37,019 nt of DNA from Phaeoceros laevis (Eukaryota > Anthocerotophyta > Anthocerotopsida > Notothyladales): assembly GCA_049999765.1 (NCBI GenBank), contig JBNGIQ010009375.1, positions 241,901-278,919 on the forward strand, written 5' to 3'. The stretch's first letter is position 1. Every line of letters starts with the position of its first letter. Positions 29,501-37,019 of this stretch are shown piece by piece. Both the position numbers and the translations under genes were made by a program. The notes below the pieces were generated by a model. The model ran no database searches. It worked only from the letters and a program-made list of their open reading frames with translations, and was not told the DNA's origin.

Positions 29501-31181
29501 CACTGAGCCTTTCAAAACTATGACCTTTATGTTCCTAAACAGGATATAACTTATGTTGGGCACTTTGGCATAAAGGTCGCAAGCAAAATCATGGAAATTT
29601 GCAACTTGAGCAACTTTACAATCCTCAAACGGTAGGGACGTTTTATACCTCATCCAGTATCGCACAATCAGAGCACACAGCAACCGCACATGAGGTACAA
29701 AAATATGACAGAGGACTTTCGTGTGCTGGGCAAAACTGTTTCAATATGATCAACAAAATCAGTCATTTCTGGAACAATCAGAGAAACCTTGTACTATCTC
29801 CTTGAAGCACATCATTGGAGCACTCATCAACAAAACTCTAAACTGAGTCTAGCCCTTTGTTTGCAATTCCCTGCCAATCAGCATGCTAGTGATTGTGGTA
29901 AAAGGTATTACAACTGCGCACCTTTTCCATTGCACATTCCCCAAGTTTCCCTTGCATTTTTTCTACCTCCTGCAAATGCAGAGACAGGAGTAAGCTGTAA
30001 ATATCCGAGTGCTGGCTAGAGCCGCAGTCCAAGAACATAGTCTGCTTGCCAAATCTCAAGAAGCCTACTGCACTGTTTCATACCATGGATAATTCTGATA
30101 TAAACCTGCAGCTCACAAGCTGCGTGACAAGAAGAGGAGACCGACAATGTGGACATTCTGACTTCTGATCTGTGAGCCATCTCTGCATCATTTAGTGACC
30201 AAGTTAGCTGCTGGACCCGTTGAACGTGATTCTCCCATCACGCAACCCGAATATATTGACCATACTCCAAGATCGCATTACCTTAATGCAAGGCATGCAC
30301 ACCAGCTTGGAGCAGCATGGACAGAGTTGAGCGTCTACTACCTGCACAACATCGGACTGAATTGAGCAAGCTAAGTACTCATGTGTTCTTGAACTGCGCC
30401 TTCTAAACATGGTTGGCAAGGGAAAATTATGAACCTTTTGAAGGCAGATGAAGCAGCGAAATATCTCAGCCAGTGTTGATGATTCGGGCAATCCCGTAAG
30501 GTCAGGTGCCATAGAAGGCTCTCCCATTTGCGTTGACGATGCATCGTCACTATAATGGCTCTCTGTTTGCCCAGGTTCTCGATCCTCAGGTGATTCCGCT
30601 CCATAGTCCAGCAGAGGGAGTTCAGTGCTAGCCTCTTCGTCTGCGTCCACCTCCTCGGTGAAGGATATGCTGCCAGAGTCACTTAGAAGTTCCAAGTCCA
30701 CACTCCCCGTGATGGTTGCCTCATTCTCGATGCAATATGTTGACGGCCCTAAAAGCTGAGACACTGCGTTGGAGAATTCCGTGGCGCTGGGTGCCGACAT
30801 TTCTCTCAGCAGCCTCGGTGCTTGAGCATCCAAGTATCCTGTGGCAGGCACATTTGCTCGTTCTGGCTGAGCTAATTCCGCCTGCCTCACAGATTCACTA
30901 CCATTGCTGGCTCTCGGCTCCGAAACCCGCTCACTAGCACAATCCTGGCCCTGAAACGATTCTCGAGCAGAATTCTGACTCGAGCTTCGTAAAAGGTCAT
31001 TCCGTGACATCGAATTTAGTTGGAGCCTTTGGCTGTGCCTGCCTCGCTGCCCGAATATAATGGACACGGAACAGTCGGTGCCATCGTAGTCCCCGTTGTT
31101 GGCGGGAGACAAGCTTGATGTCGACTGTGAACTGGTACTGCTTCTGCTGCTGTTGGAATTGGAGCGGCCAAGAGCTGCCAT
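26550..31181 (-). CDS. TRIM37-like RING / B-box / coiled-coil / MATH E3 ubiquitin ligase
   Basis: Predicted RING E3 ligase with the TRIM37 domain order. Eighteen exons: 31181-30435, 30341-30282, 30182-30084, 29969-29922, 29735-29649, 29534-29436, 29335-29282, 29195-29145, 29029-28958, 28798-28694, 28571-28506, 28409-28263, 28177-28142, 28030-27974, 27892-27785, 27714-27599, 27510-27435, 27341-26550. Sum 2820 bp, 939 aa, near human TRIM37 length. A Ser-rich arm of about 235 aa precedes the RING (EIFRCFICLQK, DAQLCPCCSKLVCMPCIK, RWLTDQKSECPHCRSPL; about 243-285). B-box at 319-352: FCPAHES, CTSCAVAVCSDCAILDE, EHKGHSF. Coiled coil about 355-475 (LRRQRKELSALIAAVDKNVE; ARLDEQLKCKLLALLAQKGS). MATH about 500-655: MGVTWRLKVYP, GTYLSVFLE, FEYGIEMLH, SSDFE, CWGYYQFYRINLL, LTLRFYVRSHTFFQ. 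The basic tail is unrecognised and its 3' exon structure is the least certain part. The usual RING His appears replaced by Cys (LCPCC). Confidence 0.9.
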
Positions 31182-31669
31182 TTCCAAACAATAGGCGACG
31201 AACTGCAATCTCTTCGCAGACGACTTGATTATTGTCTACCACTTCCAAATGTTTCCTCTGTCAGCACAAATCGTAACCGCAAACTCATCCTCGCATCAGA
31301 TGCATAAACAGAAGTCCCAGCGCGACAATGGCGCATCTCAGAGTTCCGTCCACTCCTTCTGGCACTTGCCAAGGTGACATGCTGCCCTTCCAGCCTTCCG
31401 CCGGGGTTGCTTTTCTGCATCGGTGCTAAGGCCCGTCAGTTCACCGACGAGTTTCCTCTGGATCCTGTCCGAATGCAGATGAAGCACTCAAAGCGCAGCA
31501 GTTGTCCGGTGGTACAGGGTCATTCCCAACAGGGGTGCACTTCACACCGCAAGGACAGCTGTTACTCGTAACCCGTTCCGTTGCCCGGCCACACCTAGGG
31601 CTTCGGAATAAGTCACGAGATTTAGGGCTATAGGGCTCTTTCATTTCTAGTCCCCTCTCGACCGCAGCG
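31182..31669. promoter_or_regulatory. Divergent promoter between the TRIM37-like gene and eL36
   Basis: The two start codons face away from each other, 488 bases apart, so both leaders and both core promoters must lie here unless there are distant upstream exons. The side nearest eL36 has C+T-rich leader-like sequence just before its ATG and a TTTAGGG-type string near 31620, reminiscent of telo-box-like elements of plant ribosomal protein promoters, but not an exact match. Confidence 0.45.
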
Positions 31670-32509
31670 ATGGCGCCTACACCTACTGGCAGCGGCATCG
31701 CCGTTGGTCTCCACAGGGGTCACGCTGTTACAAAGCGCGTGCCGGCTCTTCGTCCTTCTTCCACCAAGGGGGTACGTAATATGTGTGTGTTCCACTCCAT
31801 GATCCGGCAGGGCATATGAAGGTTGTGCGTTGCTGGTTTGCAAAACCATTTTGTGCGTCTGTGCAGGGTTCCGGTCTTCTTGTAGGCTGTTGGCAGCATG
31901 AAGCAAGGAAATTACTGTTGCTATATTGAGCTGTGGTTCATACCTTTGCAGGGAGTGGATGAGTTGTGATTAGGTCTTGCATCCTAGGGAGTGAAGGGTG
32001 TAGCACCTGTGGCACCCAGTATGGTGTTGTTACCTGAAGTATCAGGAATCAGAAATGAGTTTACAAGCGAGTACATCTCACTGCATCACTTAACGTCGGT
32101 TCTATCCGCTTTTACAGAAGAAGGGAAAGCGAACTGCCTTTGTGCGGTTGCTCATTCGTGAGGTTGTCGGATTTGCACCCTACGAGAAGAGGATCACTGA
32201 GCTACTGAAAGTAGGCAAAGACAAGCGGGCCTTGAAGGTGGCCAAGAAGAAATTGGGAACGCACCTGCGAGCCAAGAGAAAGCGGGAGGAAATGGCTACT
32301 GTTCTTCGCAAGCAGAGGTGCTTTCCTCACACTGTGTCGTTCGCTTTCGGTCTGTATCAGAATTGTGGATTTCTTGTGAACTAGATCCTACTGCACCCTC
32401 TGTATCTGCCTTGCTCTTGGAAGGTCCCTGAAGTGTTCTTTGGGTTCGGAATTTACTGAGAATTGTCCGTTGTTGCAGGTCTGCTGGTGGTACCGAGAAG
32501 AAGAAGTAA
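31670..32509 (+). CDS. RPL36: 60S ribosomal protein eL36
   Basis: Structural protein of the large cytosolic ribosomal subunit. Three exons: 31670-31771, 32118-32317, 32479-32509; 333 bp, 110 aa, the usual eL36 length. It opens [20 protein letters not shown], continues [14 protein letters not shown] at the first junction, then [20 protein letters not shown] and [20 protein letters not shown], all typical eL36 blocks. It ends [13 protein letters not shown] with a basic tail. The start ATG sits directly after a C+T-rich leader. Introns are 346 and 161 bp with GT-AG ends. The gene is divergent from the TRIM37-like gene and shares its upstream region. Confidence 0.97.
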
Positions 32510-33483
32510 AGCTCCTGTGATGGTGCTGTGCCCTAGCCCGTCAGCACATTCTAGAACAGTAGAAGATGGGGGTAGTTTGCCCGCTCTTGGCAACTTTTTT
32601 GTATCTTTTTCATGAAACATGAGGACACATCAATTTTTGGTCCGAAAGCCCCCTGGTTGTGAAATGTTCGCTGCAGCTCCGCCATCATCTGATGTGTTTG
32701 TGTCTAGCAATCGAACTTTATCTGGTTGCCTGCCAATTCTCTTCACTGTTCGTCCTGTCATAGCAGGCAGTGGTTATGGTAGCTCGCTGGCAGCTCCAAA
32801 CCAAGAACAACCAGAACCTGGAAACTTTGCAAAGCTAACAGCAGCAAGAATGGACAGGTTTTGTCATAATGGTTTTCCAATACCACGCCTTTATCGATCG
32901 TTGTTGCAATGGAAGAGTCAAGCTACACCAGATGCCGCACCTAACGTTTCTGAGGATGCCGGGGTGTTAGGGAATGATGCGCACTCGAGCTATTTTTAGA
33001 TGGCGTTTCCGCTCTACAGTTAAAGTTTTGTGGATTAGTGTCCCTGGAATCGTAGAAAGTATATGTGATAGAACATGGTAAGATGACGAGATCATAAGAT
33101 ACAATGTCTTTGGACATACTCCAGTCTACCAGGGGTAGGGAAACAGCGAAAGATGGACGAAACGGGATAATATACAGGGCTTGTCTGATTGGAAGGCAGC
33201 GCGCGCTCCTTATCCGAGTCAGCCGTCCTCTCGTTCGGGCCCGCATCTCCGCCATTCGTTAATCTCCTCTCTCTCGACTCCAGCCTAGCTCGAGCACTCC
33301 CGCCAATTCCGCCCTCGACTGCAGCTCGACTGTCCCACCGCCGGCCAGGTGAATGTCTTTGTTCCTCTGCTTTCTCCATCGACTTCCTGTACGCAGTATT
33401 TTGATGTGCGCTTACACGAGTTGAACTTCGGGCGGATTCCGTTTGGTCTGACAGATTTTAAGAGGCAAGCGCATCAGAGTGGA
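32510..33483. other. Intergenic region between eL36 and psbY
   Basis: Left side is the 3' flank of eL36; a 126-codon plus-strand frame at 32619-32999 starts inside it and resembles nothing known. Right side (about 33190-33483) is GC-richer and is the likely promoter and leader of psbY. A candidate very short leader intron (CAG/GTGAAT near 33349 to GCAG near 33398) is visible but unproven. Confidence 0.5.
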
Positions 33484-34521
33484 ATGGCGATGGCTGTGGC
33501 CCTGGCAGGCAGTAGCCTTGGAGCAATAACCGCTCTCAAGAGTCGCAACACGGCTTTTGGGTCAGGTATGCAGGGGTTGAAACCGATTTCGCTCTCCGTG
33601 AGGAAGATCGAGGCGCTCAAGAGGCAGCTACCCGCCATCTGTGCTCAGTTGAAAGGTGCTGAGAAGAGCAATGTAGCTATGTCAGCGGAGACGGCAGTGG
33701 CAGGCGCTTTGTTCGCAGCTCTGGCCTCCTCGGACTCCGCTTTGGCTGTGCAGCAGCTGGACAGCTTGGCAGCAGCTGGCGAGGATTCCCGCGCTCTGGC
33801 ATTGCTTGTTCCCCTGGTGCCTGCCTTGTTGTGGGTCCTGTTCAACATCTTGCAGCCGGGACTAAACCAGCTCAACAGGATGAAGGGAGCGAAGGCCCTG
33901 GTGGGAGGAGTCGGGTTAGGAGCGCTGGCATCACTCATGACTGCCTCCAATGCGGATGCTGTGCAAGAATTTGCCACCGTAGCAGATAATGACCAACGAG
34001 GGTTCCTGGTGCTGGGAGTCCTAGTGGCAGCGCTCGGATGGGTGGCGTTTAACATCTTGCAGCCCGCCCTGAACCAGCTCAACAAGATGAAGGCCAGCAA
34101 GGGTCTGGTTGGCGTTGTAGGTTTGGGAGCGTTTGCATCTTTGATGGCCTCCCCCTCTGCTGACGCCGTGCAAGAGTTGGCCACCATTGCAGAGGGTGAT
34201 CAACGGCCTCTCCTTGTTCTGGGTGTGCTGGCTGCTGCCATTGGATGGGTTCTGTTCAACATTCTGCAGCCAGCTTTGAACCAGTTGAACAAGATGAAGT
34301 CTGGAAAGGGGCTTGTTGGAGCCATCGGACTTTCAGCCGCTGCCTCATCCCTACTGTCCGCTGGTGATGCAGAGGCAATTCAAGAGTTGGGGCAGCTTGC
34401 CGAAGGTGACCAACGTCCACTCCTCGTCCTTGGCGTCCTGGCCGCTGCTCTTGGCTGGGTGTTGTTCAACATCCTGCAACCCGCTTTGAACCAGCTGAAC
34501 AAGATGAAGGGTGGAAAGTGA
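33484..34521 (+). CDS. PSBY: Nuclear-encoded PsbY precursor with four PsbY units
   Basis: Precursor of the small photosystem II subunit PsbY, a single-helix thylakoid protein near cytochrome b559. 345 aa from the ATG at 33484 (MAMAVALAG). The first 60 or so residues are Ser/Ala/Lys/Arg-rich, as in a chloroplast transit peptide. Then come four repeats, each made of a hydrophobic segment ending in a small-residue cleavage-like site (SALA-VQQL, ADA-VQEF, ADA-VQEL, AEA-IQEL) and a PsbY helix unit: LLWVLFNILQPGLNQLNRMK, LGWVAFNILQPALNQLNKMK, IGWVLFNILQPALNQLNKMK, LGWVLFNILQPALNQLNKMK. Repeat period is about 69-70 aa in units 2-4. Vascular-plant precursors, as I know them, release two PsbY peptides; here four would be released. 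Units 3 and 4 are most alike, suggesting recent duplication. The gene is intronless in its coding part. Confidence 0.95.
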   Translation: MAMAVALAGSSLGAITALKSRNTAFGSGMQGLKPISLSVRKIEALKRQLPAICAQLKGAEKSNVAMSAETAVAGALFAALASSDSALAVQQLDSLAAAGEDSRALALLVPLVPALLWVLFNILQPGLNQLNRMKGAKALVGGVGLGALASLMTASNADAVQEFATVADNDQRGFLVLGVLVAALGWVAFNILQPALNQLNKMKASKGLVGVVGLGAFASLMASPSADAVQELATIAEGDQRPLLVLGVLAAAIGWVLFNILQPALNQLNKMKSGKGLVGAIGLSAAASSLLSAGDAEAIQELGQLAEGDQRPLLVLGVLAAALGWVLFNILQPALNQLNKMKGGK

Positions 34522-35050
34522 GCAGGCTGCACATTGTACCTGCGCGTTATCAGGAATGTGATCTTCCTATCAACTGATGGCTTTTTGTTGCTAAATCACC
34601 ACAATCCAAAGGCTTAGTTGTAGAGGAGATGGTGGTGGTTGACTGTTGTGCAATTCCTTAGCGGAGCAGCAATGCCCCGCAAGGGACAGTGCCTTGCTGA
34701 ACAAGGTCTCGATCACGTTGTATCAAAGTGAAGGAAAATCTTCTGGCCTCTTCTATCAGCCCATATCTCAACGGTTTAGCACGGTGTTAAAATATCCCTG
34801 AGGTTGGAGCTGTGCTACGCAGCCCGTTGTGTATTCTTGTGTACTAAAGGTATTTCATTTTCTTGTAACTTCAGCTAGACCAGACCTCTGTCAAGCCACA
34901 CGTGGTTCGGAACAGCCTATAATTTGCTTTCAGACAAAGCAAATACAGTAGACTATCTGATGACTGATCACAAAATAGCCTAAACAGAATTCAGAGACAC
35001 AATGGACAGGCTTGAGGAATGGCAATGGACAAAATGAACAAGAAACTTGT
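34522..35050. other. psbY 3' UTR and spacer
   Basis: 3' flank of psbY. The first about 90 bases are the parent of the duplicated copy found at 35163-35252. No other feature recognised. Confidence 0.6.
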
Positions 35051-35054
35051 AACG

Positions 35055-35252
35055 GACCTCTCTCTCGACTGGGTGCTCTGCAACACCCTGCAGTGCTCTA
35101 CGAACCAGCTCAAAAAGATGAAGGGTGGTCTACGAACCAGCTCAAAAAGATGAAGGGTGGTAATAATCGAGCAGAGTGCACATTGTACCTGCGAGTTACC
35201 AGGGATGTGATCTCCTCATCAAATGATGGCTTTTTGTTGCTAGGTCACCTCT
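35055..35252 (+). pseudogene. Partial copy of the psbY 3' end
   Basis: The segment parallels 34445-34600: a degraded copy of the last PsbY helix (GGGTGCTCTGCAACACCCTGC against the functional sequence), AACCAGCTCAAAAAGATGAA, GGGTGG, then TGCACATTGTACCTGCG and GATGGCTTTTTGTTGCTA from the 3' UTR. It starts inside the final unit, has lost the reading frame and has no start. A 32-bp piece is duplicated in tandem at 35097-35128 and 35129-35160. Because it carries UTR sequence in the same order, it arose by local DNA duplication rather than from a spliced unit. Confidence 0.9.
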
Positions 35253-36534
35253 AGAAGCCAATTGGCAGCTCCAATCACAGACCAGTAACTGCCGACGTGG
35301 CACATGACCACGTGGGCCCAAAAGTGGAAGTTCAGATGCAACTCCAACAGAAGATGAAGTTCAAAAGAGGTGGCAAGGAGCTCTAGATCTTTGACACAAT
35401 GGCGCTTCGAGTGCAATCTCCAAACATATTTGCTGCAATGTGCAGGATGAGACATGATAGGTGAGCAGTAGGTTTGCCTGCAGCAAGCAAGCCTAACAAG
35501 AGTTCGCAAATCAGAGGTAGTTATGTAAGCAAGTTGCTTCCTTGCTGAGGAGTTGACAACTTCATTGCCAAGCTCGCCCTTGCTGCCAAGAATCCGATGC
35601 AGGTGATAAGGATGGAGGGGTCGAGGGAGAAAGTGCCTTACACTACATGGGAAGAAATTGATTCGAAGAAGCAAAAATGTCACAAAGAGATAAGGGAGCT
35701 GCTTGTTTGTCTGAAATTTGTCTGAAAAGATAAAAAGTGAGGAAACTATAGTAGGTAAAGCCAATATATTATGTTGCGAACTTGAGATGAACTTGCTACA
35801 TGCTACCATTAACACCTTACTTCACTTTCGATCCATTCTTGTAAAACTAAAGCCCAAAGGATAAAGTGATGAATCATTTCATTACTCAAATAAAAAAATT
35901 GTTCCTCCATCCCCATTGTTTTATAACAAGAGCGTTTAAGAGCCAAATGAGGCTCAGAACCCAAGGTTTCACAAGATACAATCAAGATTAGGTGTGTACA
36001 AAGAGTTAAGTGCGCGCAACAAAGTTGCAAGGAGCAGAATGAGGCCCAGAACACAAGGTGCCATCTACAGTGGGCAGCCTGAAGATTGGGAAAGAAGGAG
36101 GCTCCCTAGCCTATGACACTCCATCAGGCCATACGGTACTTATCCCCAAGGTCCTAGGTACGTTCAATTTTCTGCATTGTTATAACTTCGTTGTCTACCT
36201 AAGTGAAACAATTCCCTTTCGCCGAAACTACTTGTAAGAGATTGTTTGCTATCTTCTAGGATGCTAAGTTTTCCGGCAGTGCTGCTCCACTAAAAACCAT
36301 ACTATCAATGTTAAAAACATCTCAGCATGCGGAGTAGGCAAGAAATGGCGGTGCGCGATGGTGCGCGAGACACGATTGAATCACCATCACTAAACCAGGC
36401 GCAACGTGAAAAGCATGTAACGTACAGGGTTGGAAAAGTAAACTAAGGTTCGGGAATAGGTTTGGTAAATAAGGGGTGAGCACATGGAACCAGGTTGAAC
36501 CCTGTACACAACTCATAAAAAACGTCAATTAGGT
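35253..36534. other. AT-rich stretch with no recognised gene
   Basis: No conserved coding region seen on either strand. The longest frame, 35240-35815 minus, is low-complexity and resembles nothing known. Two segments near 35940-35960 and 36030-36060 share a string like AGAATGAGGCCCAGAACACAAGGT / AATGAGGCTCAGAACCCAAGGT in shortened form (GAGGC-CAGAAC-CAAGGT), suggesting an old duplication about 90 bp apart. Confidence 0.45.
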
Positions 36535-36577
36535 GCGCGTTTCGTTTCGGGCGAGACGCCTATCCTTTAAGGGTTAA
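36535..36577. mobile_element. Terminus of a piggyBac-like element (right end)
   Basis: Sequence ending CCTATCCTTTAAGGG followed by TTAA at 36574-36577. Read on the other strand it begins CCCTTAAAGGATAGGCGT, which parallels CCCTTAAGCGCCCAGGCGT at the left end of the element at 16547. The opposite end was not found in the window. Confidence 0.4.
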
Positions 36578-36635
36578 TATATGGTGTAGGATACATAGTT
36601 GGTATTATACATAGTTAGTATTATACATGTAAGCT

Positions 36636-37019
36636 TTAACCCTTACTAGTAAGGTAAAAACTATTTACGTTAGATGAAAATAAGCCGTATTAATGTAAAA
36701 ACCTTAGTTGCCAATGCGTATTTTACGGGAGCGGGTTACCTGTTTGACGTCAAAAACAGGGCTTCTTTCAAACCCAAACTTCGGAAGTGGCGTATTATAC
36801 CGTATTTCTATTTTTCAAAAATTTAATTATGTTAAATAAAAAATACGCTCAAAAAATATAATTACCTTTATTCTTAGTACTTCCTACTTTATCTCATGAG
36901 TCACATATGTAGGTACCCTCACGCTAGGGCGTAGATGCCAGCGAAACCCCATCGCCAATCCTTAGCTCTCCAATGTCTTACGAACGGGGCGCGCCATCCT
37001 GTCGCACGGGACATGGTTT
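36636..37019. mobile_element. Terminus of a second piggyBac-like element or same-family insertion, open to the right
   Basis: TTAA at 36636-36639 followed by CCCTTACTAGTAAGG. The 15-mer AAGCTTTAACCCTTA at 36631-36645 is identical to 16542-16556 at the other element. No right end or transposase frame appears before the window stops. The interior is AT-rich; the last 120 bases become GC-richer. Confidence 0.35.

Noticed and set aside
33645-34187. 180-codon minus-strand frame
   Set aside because: Antisense of psbY; a consequence of the repeated GC-rich codons.

Overview
The window looks like nuclear DNA of a green streptophyte (a land plant or charophyte alga; I cannot narrow it further). The evidence is a nuclear-type precursor for the photosystem II subunit PsbY, three WAT1/UMAMIT-type transporters, a phytocyanin-like protein with a probable GPI tail, a plant-style heavy-metal-associated (HMA) protein, a coclaurine-N-methyltransferase-like enzyme, and intron-rich genes with GT-AG junctions and mostly short introns (about 70-190 bases in the 27-31 kb gene). 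A TRIM37-type RING/B-box/MATH gene and a four-unit PsbY polyprotein are not what I would expect in a flowering plant. There are two assembly gaps (100 N and 10 N).

Layout. 1-2.6 kb is repeat-rich: 47-bp direct repeats, a gap, a decayed non-LTR retrotransposon tail and a degenerate minisatellite. 2.6-12.05 kb holds three tandem minus-strand WAT1-family genes with the same seven-exon plan. 12.05-14.5 kb has no recognisable gene but contains a strong 47-bp imperfect inverted repeat. 14.5-16.2 kb is a phytocyanin-like gene in five exons with an apparent frameshift. 16.5-16.8 kb is a TTAA-flanked piggyBac-like miniature element, followed by AT-rich DNA. 17.8-18.9 kb is an intronless CNMT-like methyltransferase. 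19.6-20.2 kb has a palindrome, the second gap and a 2-oxoglutarate oxygenase lacking its catalytic core. 21.2-22.6 kb is a seven-helix membrane protein. 24.7-25.8 kb is the HMA protein with Lys/Glu-rich arms. 26.5-31.2 kb (minus) is an 18-exon TRIM37-like ubiquitin ligase, divergent from the ribosomal protein eL36 gene at 31.7-32.5 kb. 33.5-34.5 kb is psbY, followed by a broken copy of its 3' end at 35.05-35.25 kb. The right end is AT-rich and carries more piggyBac-like termini.

These are independent eukaryotic genes, not an operon. The only clear functional cluster is the WAT1 triplet. Exon boundaries were read by eye from splice signals, frame continuity and paralogue comparison. For the WAT1 genes, TRIM37, eL36 and the HMA protein the exon sums close in frame, which supports the models. 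No database search was run.
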